Assembly: GCF_027533845.1 (NCBI RefSeq) | Contig: NZ_JAPZVN010000026.1 | Span: 18,715 to 82,714 of the forward strand | Reading direction: 5' to 3' | DNA: 64,000 nt | Source of the DNA: Streptomyces sp. RPT161 | GTDB lineage: Bacteria; Actinomycetota; Actinomycetes; Streptomycetales; Streptomycetaceae | In this document: positions 37,846 to 47,075 of the stretch, in pieces | How positions within the stretch are numbered: the stretch's first letter is position 1 | How the letters are laid out: each line of letters starts with the position of its first letter | Program-made: the position numbers and the translations under genes | The notes under the pieces: generated by a model | Seen by the model: the letters and a program-made list of their open reading frames with translations, nothing else | Told to the model about the DNA's origin: nothing | Database searches by the model: none

Positions 37846-38031
37846 GTGGCTGCCAACTGCGACGTCTGCGGCAAGGGGCCGGGCTTCGGCAACAACATCT
37901 CGCACTCGCACCGCCGTACGCGCCGTCGTTGGAACCCCAACATCCAGACGGTGCGTGCTGTGGTCGGTCGGACGCCGAAGCGCCTCAACGTCTGCACCTC
38001 GTGCATCAAGGCCGGCAAGGTCGCGCGCTGA
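37846..38031 (+). CDS. rpmB: 50S ribosomal protein L28
   Basis: 61 residues, starting at a GTG with TTGGAG upstream. [15 protein letters not shown] and [10 protein letters not shown] give two CxxC pairs, so this is the zinc-binding (C+) paralogue. It is divergent from the DAK2 protein. A possible -10 (TATGCT, 37754-37759) lies about 90 bases upstream, with no good -35. A classical terminator follows. Confidence 0.97.
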   Translation: MAANCDVCGKGPGFGNNISHSHRRTRRRWNPNIQTVRAVVGRTPKRLNVCTSCIKAGKVAR

Positions 38032-38071
38032 CGTCCACCGCGTCGTCGTAGCGCAGCCCTGCGGCTCATCG

Positions 38072-38105
38072 AAAACCGGTCCACCTGTCGGTGGGCCGGT
38101 TTTTT
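38072..38105 (+). terminator. Intrinsic terminator after rpmB
   Basis: An 11-bp stem (38075-38085 with 38090-38100, one G-U), a TGTC loop and a run of six T. This is the most classical rho-independent terminator in the window; the A-run on the 5' side lets it also serve thiD. Confidence 0.92.
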
Positions 38106-38133
38106 GCCGTCTCCGGAGCGGCCCGCGGGCCGC

Positions 38134-38922
38134 TCAGCGCCACTGCCAGGCGTGGTCGACCGGGCCGATTCCGGCGCCCAGGGGATATCCGGCGGCGATG
38201 GCACCGGTCACATAGCTCTTGGCGGCGCCCACCGCCTCGGGGACGCTCAGCCCGTTGGCCAGGTGGACGGCGATGGCACTGGCCAGGGTGCAGCCGGTGC
38301 CGTGGGTGTGCCGGTTGTCGTGCCGGGTGGCGCGGAACCAGTGCTCGTCGGTGCCGTTGGTGAGCAGGTCCACCGGCGCGCCCGGCAGATGGCCGCCCTT
38401 GACCAGCACCCAGCGCGGTCCGAAGGCGAGCATGGCGCGGGCGGCGTCCGGCATCGCCGACTCGTCGGTCACCTTGACGCCGGTGAGCTGCTCGACCTCG
38501 TCCAGGTTGGGGGTGGCGACGGTCGCGGTGGGCAGCAGCCTGGCGCGTACCGGGTCGAGTGCCTCGGTGGCCAGCAGGGTGTCGCCGTGCTTGGAGATGC
38601 CGACCGGGTCGACCACCACCGGCACGTCGATCCCGTCGAGCAGTTCCGCGACGGTGCGCACAAGCTCCGCGGAGGCGAGCATGCCGGTCTTGACGGCCTG
38701 GACCCCGATGTCGTCCATGACGCTGCGGAACTGGGCTTGTACGGCCTCGGCGGGCAGCTCCCAGGCGCCCTGCACGCCGAGCGAGTTCTGCGCGGTCACC
38801 GCGGTGATCACGCTCATGCCGTGCGCGCCGAGCGCCTGCGCCGTCTTCAGATCGGCCTGGATGCCGGCGCCGCCTGCGGAGTCGGAGCCGGCGATGGCCA
38901 GGACGCGTGGGGGAGTCTCCAT
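38134..38922 (-). CDS. thiD: Hydroxymethylpyrimidine kinase / phosphomethylpyrimidine kinase
   Basis: Phosphorylates HMP twice for thiamine synthesis. 262 residues: [18 protein letters not shown] at the N-terminus, [12 protein letters not shown], and the ribokinase-fold anion hole [14 protein letters not shown]. It starts at the ATG of METPPRVL. It is downstream of thiL, with about 110 bases between, and probably in the same unit. No TPP riboswitch was recognised in the region. Confidence 0.95.
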   Translation of the reverse strand: METPPRVLAIAGSDSAGGAGIQADLKTAQALGAHGMSVITAVTAQNSLGVQGAWELPAEAVQAQFRSVMDDIGVQAVKTGMLASAELVRTVAELLDGIDVPVVVDPVGISKHGDTLLATEALDPVRARLLPTATVATPNLDEVEQLTGVKVTDESAMPDAARAMLAFGPRWVLVKGGHLPGAPVDLLTNGTDEHWFRATRHDNRHTHGTGCTLASAIAVHLANGLSVPEAVGAAKSYVTGAIAAGYPLGAGIGPVDHAWQWR

Positions 38923-39035
38923 ATGCCCGAACCTAACGGGTCCACTCTCAACTGACCGTAAACGGCCGGCGAACGGTTTGCTTTCCGGGGGTGAGCCCCC
39001 GTACCTCTTCGACCGGGGCAGGCCCCGGATCTCCG

Positions 39036-39995
39036 CTACCCCCCGAAGTGGTCCCAGCCGCCCGCGCGGTCCCATGGCGCGCCGTCGACCGTCACCTGGG
39101 GGCCCGCCTTACCGGCGGCCAGTACCTCGCCGATCACCCGCCAGCGGGCGGGCAGCTTGGTGTCCGGCGGGAACGTCGCCACGATCGCGTGGTCCTCTCC
39201 CCCGGTGAGCACCCACTGCATCGGGTCGACGCCGACCGCCTGGCCGATGTCCTTCATCTGAGCGGGCACGTCGATGTCGCCGGACTTCAGGTCGATGTGC
39301 ACCCCGCTGGCCGCCGCGATGTGCCCGAGATCGGCCACCAGGCCGTCGCTGACGTCGGTCATCGCGGTGGCGCCCAGATCGGCGGCGGCGGGTCCCGCGT
39401 GGTACGGCGGCTCGGGCCGCCGGTGCGCCTCTACGAACGCGCGAGGGCTGCGGAACCCGCGGGAGAGCACCGCGAATCCGGCCGCCGACCAGCCCAGCCA
39501 CCCGGTCACCGCCACCGCGTCGCCGGGTCGGGCGCCGGAGCGTGTCACCGGTCGGCGGTTGCGCAGGTCACCGAGCGCCGTGATCGCCACGGTGATGGTG
39601 TCTCCGCCGACCACGTCGCCGCCGACCACGGCCGCGCCCGCGACGTCGCACTCGTCGCGCAGCCCGTCCATCAGCTCGGTGGGCCAGGTGGCGGGCAGTT
39701 CGGCGGGAACGACCAGGCCGAGCAGCAGCGCGGTGGGCACCGCGCCCATGGCGGCGATGTCGGCGAGGTTCTGGGCCGCCGCCTTGCGGCCGACGTCATA
39801 GGCTGTGGACCAGTCCCGCCGGAAGTGCCGCCCTTCGAGCAGCACGTCCGTGCTGGCCACCACGCGCCGGTCGGGCGCTGCCACCACGGCCGCGTCGTCG
39901 CCCGGCCCCAGCTGTACGGCCGGGGTGGCGGTGAGCCGGGAGGTCAACTCCCTGATGAGCCCGAACTCCCCCAGCTCACCCACGGTCCCCTTCAT
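39036..39995 (-). CDS. thiL: Thiamine-monophosphate kinase
   Basis: Final step of thiamine diphosphate synthesis: ThMP plus ATP to TPP. 319 residues of the PurM/AIR-synthase-like fold: [10 protein letters not shown] with the Mg-binding Asp pair, [20 protein letters not shown]-type element here [11 protein letters not shown], and the late [17 protein letters not shown] start behind AAGGAG. Divergent from the RAM-domain gene. Confidence 0.95.
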   Translation of the reverse strand: MKGTVGELGEFGLIRELTSRLTATPAVQLGPGDDAAVVAAPDRRVVASTDVLLEGRHFRRDWSTAYDVGRKAAAQNLADIAAMGAVPTALLLGLVVPAELPATWPTELMDGLRDECDVAGAAVVGGDVVGGDTITVAITALGDLRNRRPVTRSGARPGDAVAVTGWLGWSAAGFAVLSRGFRSPRAFVEAHRRPEPPYHAGPAAADLGATAMTDVSDGLVADLGHIAAASGVHIDLKSGDIDVPAQMKDIGQAVGVDPMQWVLTGGEDHAIVATFPPDTKLPARWRVIGEVLAAGKAGPQVTVDGAPWDRAGGWDHFGG

Positions 39996-40234
39996 CTCAC
40001 TCGCTCCTTCAGCAACGCCTTGCGCAACGCAGTCCCCTTCACCCGCGGGCGGTCGGCCGTCGGCCGCCAGCTCGTCAACCCAGCCCCGGGAACGTCTCCC
40101 ATGGCCTTGAAGGCATGGGAGGTTCCCCCTCCGCCGCGCCGACCGCACCGCGCGGGTCTCCCCGCCGCACGCGACGACGCGGTACGGTTGCCGTCCCCTT
40201 CCCACATGATCCTCGTAGCCGCCCTGGAGGTTCC

Positions 40235-40468
40235 GTGGTACAGGCCTACATCCTGATCCAGACCGAGGTCGGCAAGGCCTCGGCGGTAGCGGAGGTGATC
40301 TCCAGCATCCCCGGAGTCATCATGGCCGAGGACGTCACCGGCCCCTATGACGTGATCGTGCGCGCACAGGCGGACACAGTCGATGAACTCGGCCGCATGG
40401 TGGTCGCCAAGGTCCAGCAAGTGGACGGCATCACCCGCACGCTGACCTGCCCGGTCGTCCATCTGTAG
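40235..40468 (+). CDS. Stand-alone Lrp/AsnC ligand-binding (RAM) domain protein
   Basis: 77 residues corresponding only to the C-terminal effector domain of Lrp/AsnC regulators (VQAYILIQTEVGKASAVAEVI, GPYDVIVRAQADTVDELG); the DNA-binding HTH is missing. SraA/Lrp-RAM proteins of this size may modulate other regulators or bind amino acids. GTG start preceded by GGAGG. It is followed after 19 bases by the DUF3515 gene. Confidence 0.88.
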   Translation: MVQAYILIQTEVGKASAVAEVISSIPGVIMAEDVTGPYDVIVRAQADTVDELGRMVVAKVQQVDGITRTLTCPVVHL

Positions 40469-40487
40469 CCCCGCCTATGCTCGGTCG

Positions 40488-41024
40488 GTGAGTTCTTCCG
40501 TCCACCGGCCGCGCGATTTGTCCAAGTTGTCCCGACTAGCTCGCCTTTGTGGTTCGCTGCCCGTCGCCGCCGTTCTGCTGGCGGCGGCGGGCTGTTCGTC
40601 CAGCGCCACGGACACCGTCGCCGTGCCGACCCCGTCGGCCGCCGTGGCGGCGGTGTGCCGGGCGCTGCACAACGCGCTCCCGGAGAAGGTCAACGGGCTG
40701 GCCCGGCGCCCGACCCACCCGGCGTCGGACCTCACCGCCGCGTGGGGCGACCCCGCCATCGTGCTGCGCTGCGGAGTGCCCACGCCCGATGTCCTGAATC
40801 CCGGCAGCGCACATTACAACCCGACCGCGGACGCGGCGTCGATCAACGGCGTGGACTGGCTGCCGGAAAAGCAGTCGGACGGCAGTGTGCGCTGCACCAC
40901 CACGCTGCGCAAGGCGTTCGTGGAAGTGACGATCCCGTCGAAGTACACCGGCCCGTACGGCGACATCAGCGCGCTCACCGATCTCGCCGACGCGGTCAAG
41001 AAGTCGGATCCGGCGGGGCTTTGA
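40488..41024 (+). CDS. DUF3515 putative lipoprotein
   Basis: 178 residues. The signal peptide ends in a lipobox (LLAAAGC, Cys near residue 36), predicting lipidation and anchoring outside the membrane. The mature part matches the layout of DUF3515 (VCRALHNALPEKVNGLARR, WGDPAIVLRCGV, DGSVRCTTTLRKAFVEV) with two conserved Cys that could pair. Function unknown. Starts at a GTG with a weak ribosome site; convergent with ddl. Confidence 0.8.
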   Translation: MSSSVHRPRDLSKLSRLARLCGSLPVAAVLLAAAGCSSSATDTVAVPTPSAAVAAVCRALHNALPEKVNGLARRPTHPASDLTAAWGDPAIVLRCGVPTPDVLNPGSAHYNPTADAASINGVDWLPEKQSDGSVRCTTTLRKAFVEVTIPSKYTGPYGDISALTDLADAVKKSDPAGL

Positions 41025-41049
41025 GCGGTGCCCCGCCGGTTCGGCGTGC

Positions 41050-42207
41050 TCAGCGCAGCCCGGTGGAGCGGCGCAGCGCCGCCTGCAACAGCCGGTCGAT
41101 CAGCTCCGGATAGCTGACTCCGCTCTCCTGCCACATCCGCGGGTACATAGAGATCGGTGTGAAGCCCGGCATGGTGTTGATCTCGTTGATCACGAACTCG
41201 CCCTCGTCGGTGAGGAAGAAGTCCGCGCGTACCAGGCCCTCGCAGGACGCCGCCTCGAACGCGGCGATCGCCAGCCGCTGCACCTCGGCCGTCTCCTCGG
41301 CGGTGAGCGGCGCGGGCACCACGCCCTCGGCGGAGTCGATGTACTTGGCCTCGAAGTCGTAGAAGTCATGCGCGGTGACCGGCGGGATCCAGGCCGGGAC
41401 GCTGGCCCGCGGGCCGTCCTCGAACTCCAGCACCCCGCACTCGATCTCGCGCCCGGACAGCAGCGCCTCGACGATCACCTTGGGGTCGTGGCGACGGGCT
41501 TCCGCCATCGCCTCCTCAAGACCGGAGATGTCGTCGACCTTGCTGATGCCCATGGACGAGCCCGCCCGCGCGGGCTTCACGAACACCGGCCAGCCGTGCT
41601 CGGCCGCGAACTCCACGACCCTCTCGCGGGCCGCGGCGGGGTCGTGCTCCCACTCGCGGGGGCGGATCACCTCGTACGGGCCGACCGGCAGCCCGAAGGA
41701 GGTGAAGACCCGCTTCATGTACTCCTTGTCCATGCCCACCGCGGAGGCCAGCACGCCTGCGCCGACGTACGGCACCCCGGACAACTCCAGCAGGCCCTGG
41801 AGCGTGCCGTCCTCACCGTAGGGGCCGTGCAGCACCGGGAAGACCACGTCGACCTCGCCAAGCGCCTTGGGGACCGCGCCCGGTTCGGTGTAGACCACCT
41901 CGCGGCTGGCCGGGTCCACCGGCAGCACGACCGAGCCGTCCGGTGACTCGGCGAGCTGGTCGACGCTCGGCAGGGCACGGTTGGCGATGGCCATCCGCTC
42001 CGGGTCGTCGGCGGTCAGCGCCCAACGCCCGTCGGTCGTGATGCCGATGGGCAGCACGTCGTACTTGGCGCGGTCGATGGCACGCAGTACAGCGCCCGCG
42101 GTGAGGACGGAGATGGCGTGCTCGGAGCTACGGCCGCCGAACACGACGGCGACCCGCGGCTTGCGCGGCGGCCGCTCGCTGCTGTGGAGAGAAGGCATGT
42201 TGCTCAT
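41050..42207 (-). CDS. ddl: D-alanine--D-alanine ligase
   Basis: Makes the D-Ala-D-Ala dipeptide for peptidoglycan. 385 residues, ATP-grasp fold: VAVVFGGRSSEHAISVLTAG at the N-terminus, FPVLHGPYGEDGTLQGLLE, KPARAGSSMGISKV (ATP loop), VLEFEDG and the C-terminal EINTMPGFTPISMYPRM that carries the Mg ligands and oxyanion Arg neighbourhood. The residue pattern following the EHAIS element is that of true Ddl, not of VanA-type ligases. Downstream of gpsA by 34 bases. Confidence 0.95.
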   Translation of the reverse strand: MSNMPSLHSSERPPRKPRVAVVFGGRSSEHAISVLTAGAVLRAIDRAKYDVLPIGITTDGRWALTADDPERMAIANRALPSVDQLAESPDGSVVLPVDPASREVVYTEPGAVPKALGEVDVVFPVLHGPYGEDGTLQGLLELSGVPYVGAGVLASAVGMDKEYMKRVFTSFGLPVGPYEVIRPREWEHDPAAARERVVEFAAEHGWPVFVKPARAGSSMGISKVDDISGLEEAMAEARRHDPKVIVEALLSGREIECGVLEFEDGPRASVPAWIPPVTAHDFYDFEAKYIDSAEGVVPAPLTAEETAEVQRLAIAAFEAASCEGLVRADFFLTDEGEFVINEINTMPGFTPISMYPRMWQESGVSYPELIDRLLQAALRRSTGLR

Positions 42208-42241
42208 GTCGCTCTGACCCTACCGTTCGGTTCCGGACACA

Positions 42242-43246
42242 CTAGCGACGCTCGGCCTTCGCGGAGCGCGACATCAGCTCCTTGAGCGCCACGAGCGGCG
42301 GTTTGCCCTCGTGCACGATCTCCACCACGGTCTCGGTGATCGGCACCTCGACACCGTGCCTGCGGGCCAGATCCAGCACCGATTCACAGGATTTGACGCC
42401 CTCGGCGGTCTGCTTGGTGACCGCGACCGTCTCCTCCAGGGTCATCCCGCGGCCCAGGTTGCGCCCGAAGGTGTTGTTGCGGGACAGCGGCGAGGAGCAC
42501 GTCGCCACCAGGTCGCCCAGCCCGGCGAGGCCCGCGAAGGTGTGCGCGTCGGCGCCCATCGCCAGCCCGAGCCGGGTGGTTTCGGCCAGGCCGCGGGTGA
42601 TCAGCGACGCCTTGGCGTTGTCGCCGAGCCCCATGCCGTCGGCGATGCCGACCGCGAGCGCGATGACGTTCTTCACGGCGCCGCCGAGTTCGCAGCCGAC
42701 CACGTCGGTGTTGGTGTACGGCCGGAAGTACGCGGTGTGGCAGGCCGCCTGCAACCTCTGGGCGACCGCCTCGTCCCGGCACGCGACCACCGCGGCGGCC
42801 GGTTGCCGGGCGGCGATCTCCTTGGCCAGGTTGGGGCCGGACAGCACCGCCACGCGCTCCGGACCGGCCTTGGCGACCTCCTCGATCACCTCGCTCATCC
42901 GCTTGGCGGTGCCGAGTTCGATGCCCTTCATCAGGCTGACCAGCACCGTGTCCGAGGGCAGCAGCGGCGCCCACTCGGTGAGGTTGGCGCGCAGCGTCTG
43001 GGACGGGATGGCCAGGATCACGAACCGCGCGTCACGCGCGGCCTCGGCTGGATCGGTGGTGGCCCGTACGCCGGGCGGCAGTTCGACGCCCGGCAGGTAG
43101 TCCGGGTTGGAACGGGTGGTGTTGATGGCGTCGACCGGGGCGGCACGGCGGCCCCACAGGGTCACCTCGCATCCGGCGTCAGCCAGGATCATCGCGAAGG
43201 CCGTGCCCCAGGATCCGGTGCCGTACACCGCGCAGCGCGTCGTCAC
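42242..43246 (-). CDS. gpsA: NAD(P)-dependent glycerol-3-phosphate dehydrogenase
   Basis: Reduces dihydroxyacetone phosphate to glycerol-3-phosphate, the backbone for phospholipids. 334 residues: [17 protein letters not shown] (Rossmann loop), the substrate lysine segment [18 protein letters not shown], and [16 protein letters not shown]. The GTG start directly abuts the plsC TAA, suggesting coupling with plsC, which uses its product. Confidence 0.96.
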   Translation of the reverse strand: MTTRCAVYGTGSWGTAFAMILADAGCEVTLWGRRAAPVDAINTTRSNPDYLPGVELPPGVRATTDPAEAARDARFVILAIPSQTLRANLTEWAPLLPSDTVLVSLMKGIELGTAKRMSEVIEEVAKAGPERVAVLSGPNLAKEIAARQPAAAVVACRDEAVAQRLQAACHTAYFRPYTNTDVVGCELGGAVKNVIALAVGIADGMGLGDNAKASLITRGLAETTRLGLAMGADAHTFAGLAGLGDLVATCSSPLSRNNTFGRNLGRGMTLEETVAVTKQTAEGVKSCESVLDLARRHGVEVPITETVVEIVHEGKPPLVALKELMSRSAKAERR

Positions 43247-44011
43247 TTACGCTCCACTCTCTTCGTTCTCGGTCGCCGCCGCCGCACGCCGGGCCGCCTG
43301 CTGGGCGCGGACCGCCTTGCGGTGGTCGTAACGCTCCGTGGGCGCGGGCTCCCCGCGGACTTCGGCGAGCAGCTCGGTGATCGCATCCATGATCACGTCC
43401 GTTGCGGCGCGCAGGTTCTCCGCGGTGGGCTCCCGGTCGTAGAACGCGGACAGGTCGACCGGCGGCCCGGCCAGCACCCTGAACGTCTTGCGCGGAAAGA
43501 GCTTCAGCTTGCCGTACGGCGGCAGCGCCTCGTTGGCGCCCCACTGCGCGACCGGGATGACCGGCGCCTTGGTGAGCAGCGCGACCCGGGCCGCGCCGGT
43601 CTTGCCCGCCATCGGCCACTGGTCGGGGTCGCGGGTGAGGGTGCCCTCGGGGTAGAACGCCACGCACTCGCCGGAGTTGATGGCCTCCACGGCGGCCCGG
43701 AAGGCGTTGGCGGCGTCGGTCGACTCGCGGTAGACCGGGATCTGGCCGATGCGGCGCAGCATCCCGCCCACGACCGGGGCCTTGAACAGCGCGTACTTGG
43801 CGAGGAAGCGCGGGACACGGCCGGTGTTGTACTGGAAATGCGCGTACGACAACGGGTCCAGGTACGAGTTGTGGTTGACCACGGTGATGAATCCGCCGTC
43901 CGCTGGAATGTTCTCCATTCCGCGCCAGTCCCGCTTGAAGAACACGATGAGCCATGGTTTCGCGATGACGGCGGCCAAGCGGTACCAGAAGCCGATTCTG
44001 CGGCGGGACAC
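43247..44011 (-). CDS. plsC: 1-acyl-sn-glycerol-3-phosphate acyltransferase
   Basis: Acylates lysophosphatidic acid to phosphatidic acid. 254 residues: N-terminal amphipathic/hydrophobic RIGFWYRLAAVIAKPWLIVFF, acyltransferase box NHNSYLD (HX4D), YPEGTLTRD, and a basic Ala/Arg-rich C-terminus. The GTG start is supported by GAGGAGG 8 bases before it. Operon plsC-gpsA-ddl links membrane lipid and cell-wall precursor synthesis. Confidence 0.9.
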   Translation of the reverse strand: MSRRRIGFWYRLAAVIAKPWLIVFFKRDWRGMENIPADGGFITVVNHNSYLDPLSYAHFQYNTGRVPRFLAKYALFKAPVVGGMLRRIGQIPVYRESTDAANAFRAAVEAINSGECVAFYPEGTLTRDPDQWPMAGKTGAARVALLTKAPVIPVAQWGANEALPPYGKLKLFPRKTFRVLAGPPVDLSAFYDREPTAENLRAATDVIMDAITELLAEVRGEPAPTERYDHRKAVRAQQAARRAAAATENEESGA

Positions 44012-44209
44012 CAGGACATCCTCCTCGATTGGCGCTGCCCGCGGTTTCATCTGCGCTTTCGGACAGCCGCACAAGTTTCGCCCCAGGCCCGCGCTCTGTC
44101 GAGAAGCACCCGCCGTGAACGGTTCGCGGCCGACGGCCACGGGGACGGTACCGACACCGTAACGCGGGTCGCCCGGGGCGTCGCGACCGCCCACGGGGAG
44201 AATGACCGG

Positions 44210-44839
44210 ATGCGCAGCCAAAGGGTGTGGGATCTCGTCATACCGCTCAAACCGCTGGTCCTGGCCAAGAGCCGGCTGGGGGATCTGCGCCCTGGTCTGG
44301 CCCTCGCGTTCGCCCAGGACACGGTGGCCGCGGCACTGGCCTGCGCGGCGGTACGGGGGGTGCACGTGGTCACCGACGACGCGCTGGCCGCGGCCGAGCT
44401 GTCGGCGCTGGGCGCGCGGATCGTGCCGGACGCGCCCGCGGCGGGCCTCAACGCGGCGCTGGCGCACGGTGCGCGGGTGGTGCGGGCCGAGCGGGCGCTC
44501 GGCGCCGTGGCGGCCCTGAACGCGGATCTTCCGGCGCTGCGGCCCGCGGAGCTCGCGGCGGTGCTGGAGGCGGCGTCCGCCGAGGCCGGACGGGCGTTCC
44601 TCGCCGACGCGGCGGGCGTCGGCACCACACTGCTCGCCACCGCGCCCGGCACCGAACTGCGCCCCGCCTTCGGCGGCCCCTCCCGCGCCCGCCACCGAGC
44701 GTCCGGCGCCAGGGAGATCACACTGAGCGGAGTCGACTCGGTACGGCGGGACGTGGACACCGCCTCCGACCTGCGCGCCGCCCTCGCGTTGGGCGTGGGC
44801 CCCCATACGGCCAGGGCCACCGCGGCTCTCCAGTTGTAG
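44210..44839 (+). CDS. fbiD: Phosphoenolpyruvate/2-phospholactate guanylyltransferase (F420 biosynthesis)
   Basis: 209 residues of the CofC/FbiD family, nucleotidyltransferase fold: VIPLKPLVLAKSRLG at the N-terminus, LALAFAQDTVAAAL, ALNADLPALRPAEL with the metal-binding Asp and GTTLLATAPGTELRPAFGG-SRARH. FbiD activates PEP with GTP on the way to dehydro-F420. The ATG of MRSQRVWD is preceded by GGGGAGAA. The other F420 genes are not in the window. Divergent from plsC. Confidence 0.9.
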   Translation: MRSQRVWDLVIPLKPLVLAKSRLGDLRPGLALAFAQDTVAAALACAAVRGVHVVTDDALAAAELSALGARIVPDAPAAGLNAALAHGARVVRAERALGAVAALNADLPALRPAELAAVLEAASAEAGRAFLADAAGVGTTLLATAPGTELRPAFGGPSRARHRASGAREITLSGVDSVRRDVDTASDLRAALALGVGPHTARATAALQL

Positions 44840-45040
44840 TCCCTTGCGGGGCGTTCGCCGGCGACCCGACAACGCGGATCACCACCATCGTGCCGGAGCC
44901 TGCCTCAAGTCCCTGTCCGCCGCCGGGGCGGGCAACTCCCACGCCGCGGCCCGGCGGTGTCGAAAACCGCGTTCCAGGCCCGGGAACCCGGCGCACCCGG
45001 AAGGGAACAGCGTGGTCGGCAGCCGACTAGGCTGCGAGGC

Positions 45041-45259
45041 ATGCAAGCGACGTCGTACACCTTCGATCCGGAGACCCGCAGCGGCAGCGTGCTGCTCGAC
45101 GACGGCACGCCGGTGCCGTTCGACGCGGCGGCGTTCGACGCGGGCGGGCTGCGGTTGCTGCGCGTCGGCCAGCGGGTGCGCATCCGGATCGAGGGCGAGG
45201 GCGACGCCCGCCGAGTGGTCTTCGTGACGTTGCAGACCTTCGAGGACCCGGGGGCCTGA
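45041..45259 (+). CDS. Small cold-shock/OB-fold-like protein
   Basis: 72 residues: YTFDPETRSGSVLLDDGTPVPFDAAAF followed by LRVGQRVRIRIEGEGDARRVVFVTLQTF. The strand pattern resembles a degenerate cold-shock domain without the RNP motifs. The role is unknown. The start is the ATG of MQATSYTF, with only GCGAGGC upstream. Convergent with hup across a terminator. Confidence 0.7.
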   Translation: MQATSYTFDPETRSGSVLLDDGTPVPFDAAAFDAGGLRLLRVGQRVRIRIEGEGDARRVVFVTLQTFEDPGA

Positions 45260-45287
45260 TCCGTCAACTTCCGCCGTCGACGCGGCG

Positions 45288-45319
45288 CGGGCCGGGCTCC
45301 CGTGTGGGGGCCCGGCCCG
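45288..45319. terminator. Terminator between the OB-like gene and hup
   Basis: A 14-bp GC-rich stem (45288-45301 with 45306-45319, one wobble) with a GTGT loop, between convergent genes. Confidence 0.78.
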
Positions 45320-45351
45320 TCGCGGCCTGAGGGACTGCTCCGCCTGGCGGT

Positions 45352-45945
45352 CTACCGCCGGGCGGTCCGCTTGGCGGTGGTCTTGCGGGTGGTGGTCTTC
45401 TTCGCCGGAGCCTTCTTGGCGGTGGCCTTCTTGGCGGCGGCCTTCTTCGCCGTCGTCTTCTTGGCGGTGACCTTCTTCGCGGTGGTCTTCTTCGCCGGAG
45501 CCTTCTTGGCGGTGGTCTTCTTCGCGGCGGCCTTCTTGGCGGTCGTCTTCTTCGCGGCGGCCTTCTTCGCGGCGGCCTTCTTCGCCACCGCCTTCTTGGC
45601 CGTAACCCCGCCGGTAAGGCTGCCCTTGGGCGCCTTCTTCACCGCGACCTCGCCGCCCCTCGGCAGCTTCTTGGTGCCGGCGACCAGGTCCTTGAAGCCC
45701 TGGCCCGCACGGAAGCGCGGCACGGAGGTCTTCTTGACCCGGACGCGCTCGCCGGTCTGCGGGTTACGGGCGTAACGCGCGGGCCGGTCAACCTTCTCGA
45801 ACGAACCGAAACCTGTGACCGAGACCCGGTCGCCAGCGACAACCGCGCGGACGATCGCGTCGAGAACGGCGTCGACCGCTTCCGCGGCGTTCTGCCGCCC
45901 GCCGACCTTGTCGGCAATCGCTTCTACGAGCTGCGCCTTGTTCAC
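45352..45945 (-). CDS. hupS: HU-family nucleoid protein with Lys/Ala-rich tail (HupS-like)
   Basis: 197 residues. The first 95 are a standard HU ([42 protein letters not shown] with the DNA-intercalating RNPQTG arm). The remainder is about 80 residues of KKAAAKK / KKTTAKK / KKAPAKK repeats, like the histone-H1-type tails of Streptomyces HupS and mycobacterial HupB. It compacts DNA, in Streptomyces mainly during sporulation. A TTGATT-n17-TAACGT promoter lies upstream. Confidence 0.93.
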   Translation of the reverse strand: MNKAQLVEAIADKVGGRQNAAEAVDAVLDAIVRAVVAGDRVSVTGFGSFEKVDRPARYARNPQTGERVRVKKTSVPRFRAGQGFKDLVAGTKKLPRGGEVAVKKAPKGSLTGGVTAKKAVAKKAAAKKAAAKKTTAKKAAAKKTTAKKAPAKKTTAKKVTAKKTTAKKAAAKKATAKKAPAKKTTTRKTTAKRTARR

Positions 45946-46008
45946 GTCTTCCCCTTCGGAAACTTTGCTGGAACGAAAACCGTGTCCAAGCAGATCAAGC
46001 TTTTTCGC

Positions 46009-46037
46009 ACGTTAGGCAGATATATACCGCAAATCAA
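46009..46037 (-). promoter_or_regulatory. Candidate sigma-70-type promoter of hupS
   Basis: On the minus strand TTGATT (46037-46032), a 17-base spacer and TAACGT (46014-46009), about 63 bases before the start codon. The surrounding 100 bases are markedly AT-rich for this genome. Confidence 0.6.
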
Positions 46038-46082
46038 ATACGAAACGGGCGAATCACCCTTGTGCCGCAACGAACTCGGTGC

Positions 46083-46316
46083 TCACTGAGTTCCGGGATC
46101 GGTGAACCGCCCCTCGTCTAAGTCCCGCATGAAGCGCTCCAACCGCTGCTCTGCGCCAACCACGTCGTGCTTGGCGGCGGCGGTGATGACTAGCAACTTG
46201 CGGGTCATCGCCACCCGTACGTCGTCGGGGACTTGCAGTGCTCGCACCCTGGCGTGCGCCACCTTGAGGCGTGCCGCAACGACCCCGTAGAGCTTGAGTT
46301 GGTCATCGCGGTCCAT
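46083..46316 (-). CDS. Small conserved hypothetical helical protein
   Basis: 77 residues, mostly helical: MDRDDQLKLYGVVAARLKVAHARV, then VAMTRKLLVITAAAKHDVVGAEQRLERFMRDLDEG. I recall this type next to hup and leuD in Streptomyces with no known function. ATG start chosen; the more distant in-frame ATG at 46364 has no better ribosome site. Confidence 0.7.
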   Translation of the reverse strand: MDRDDQLKLYGVVAARLKVAHARVRALQVPDDVRVAMTRKLLVITAAAKHDVVGAEQRLERFMRDLDEGRFTDPGTQ

Positions 46317-46405
46317 GTGGCAATTGTGCCATCTGCTACGAGTTGTCACCTCCGCAGGGGTCAACTCGCCGTACAGCGAACGCCTCCAGCGTGCCTCACA
46401 CGCCG

Positions 46406-46440
46406 AACGCGCCCCCAGCCTCGGGGGCTGGGGGCGCGTT
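46406..46440 (-). terminator. Terminator after leuD
   Basis: A 15-bp perfect stem (46406-46420 with 46426-46440) and 5-base loop, 36 bases beyond the leuD stop on the minus strand. Confidence 0.85.
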
Positions 46441-46475
46441 GCGGATGGTACGTGGTGGACACGGGAAACGGGAGG

Positions 46476-47069
46476 TCAGACCTCCACTGTGCGCGGCTTG
46501 TGGACGGGTCGACGCGCCTCGTAGTCGGCGATGTCGGCCTCATGGCGCAGCGTCAGACTGATGTCGTCCAAACCTTCGAGCAGCCGCCAGCGCGCGTTGT
46601 CGTCCAACTCGAAGGACTGCGTTAGGCCTTCCGCGCGTACCTCGCGGGCCACGAGGTCGACGGTGATCTCGGCGGCCGGGTCGGATTCCGTCAGCTTCCA
46701 CAGCCGTTCGATGACGTCCTGCGGAACAACGACCGTCAGCAGGCCGTTCTTCAGCGAGTTGCCGCGGAAGATGTCGGCGAAGCGGGAGGACAGCACGGTC
46801 TTGAAACCGTAGTTCTGCAACGCCCACACCGCGTGCTCACGCGACGAGCCGGTGCCGAAGTCGGGTCCGGCGACCAGCACGGTGGCACCCCGCCGTTCGG
46901 GCTGGTTGAGCACGAACTGCGGGTCCTTGCGCCATGCCTCGAACAGCCCGTCCTCGAAACCGTTGCGGGTGACCTTCTTCAGCCAGTGCGCGGGGATGAT
47001 CTGGTCGGTGTCCACGTTGCTGCGGCGCAGCGGGACCGCACGGCCGGTGTGCGTGGTGAAAGCTTCCAT
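46476..47069 (-). CDS. leuD: 3-isopropylmalate dehydratase small subunit
   Basis: Swivel domain of isopropylmalate isomerase in leucine synthesis; works with LeuC. 197 residues: [30 protein letters not shown] at the start ([10 protein letters not shown] typical), [17 protein letters not shown] and [15 protein letters not shown]. It is 6 bases after the leuC stop. Confidence 0.96.
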   Translation of the reverse strand: MEAFTTHTGRAVPLRRSNVDTDQIIPAHWLKKVTRNGFEDGLFEAWRKDPQFVLNQPERRGATVLVAGPDFGTGSSREHAVWALQNYGFKTVLSSRFADIFRGNSLKNGLLTVVVPQDVIERLWKLTESDPAAEITVDLVAREVRAEGLTQSFELDDNARWRLLEGLDDISLTLRHEADIADYEARRPVHKPRTVEV

Positions 47070-47075
47070 GACCGC

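Noticed and set aside
38923..40234. TPP riboswitch for thiD/thiL
   Set aside because: No THI-box-like conserved core seen upstream of either gene on the minus strand.
42311..44839. 842-codon plus-strand frame covering gpsA and plsC and ending in fbiD
   Set aside because: Only the last 209 codons (fbiD) have a ribosome site and family motifs; the rest is antisense to gpsA and plsC.
45352..45600. Tandem DNA repeats in hupS as a mobile or satellite element
   Set aside because: They are the codons of the Lys/Ala-rich tail typical of HupS/HupB.
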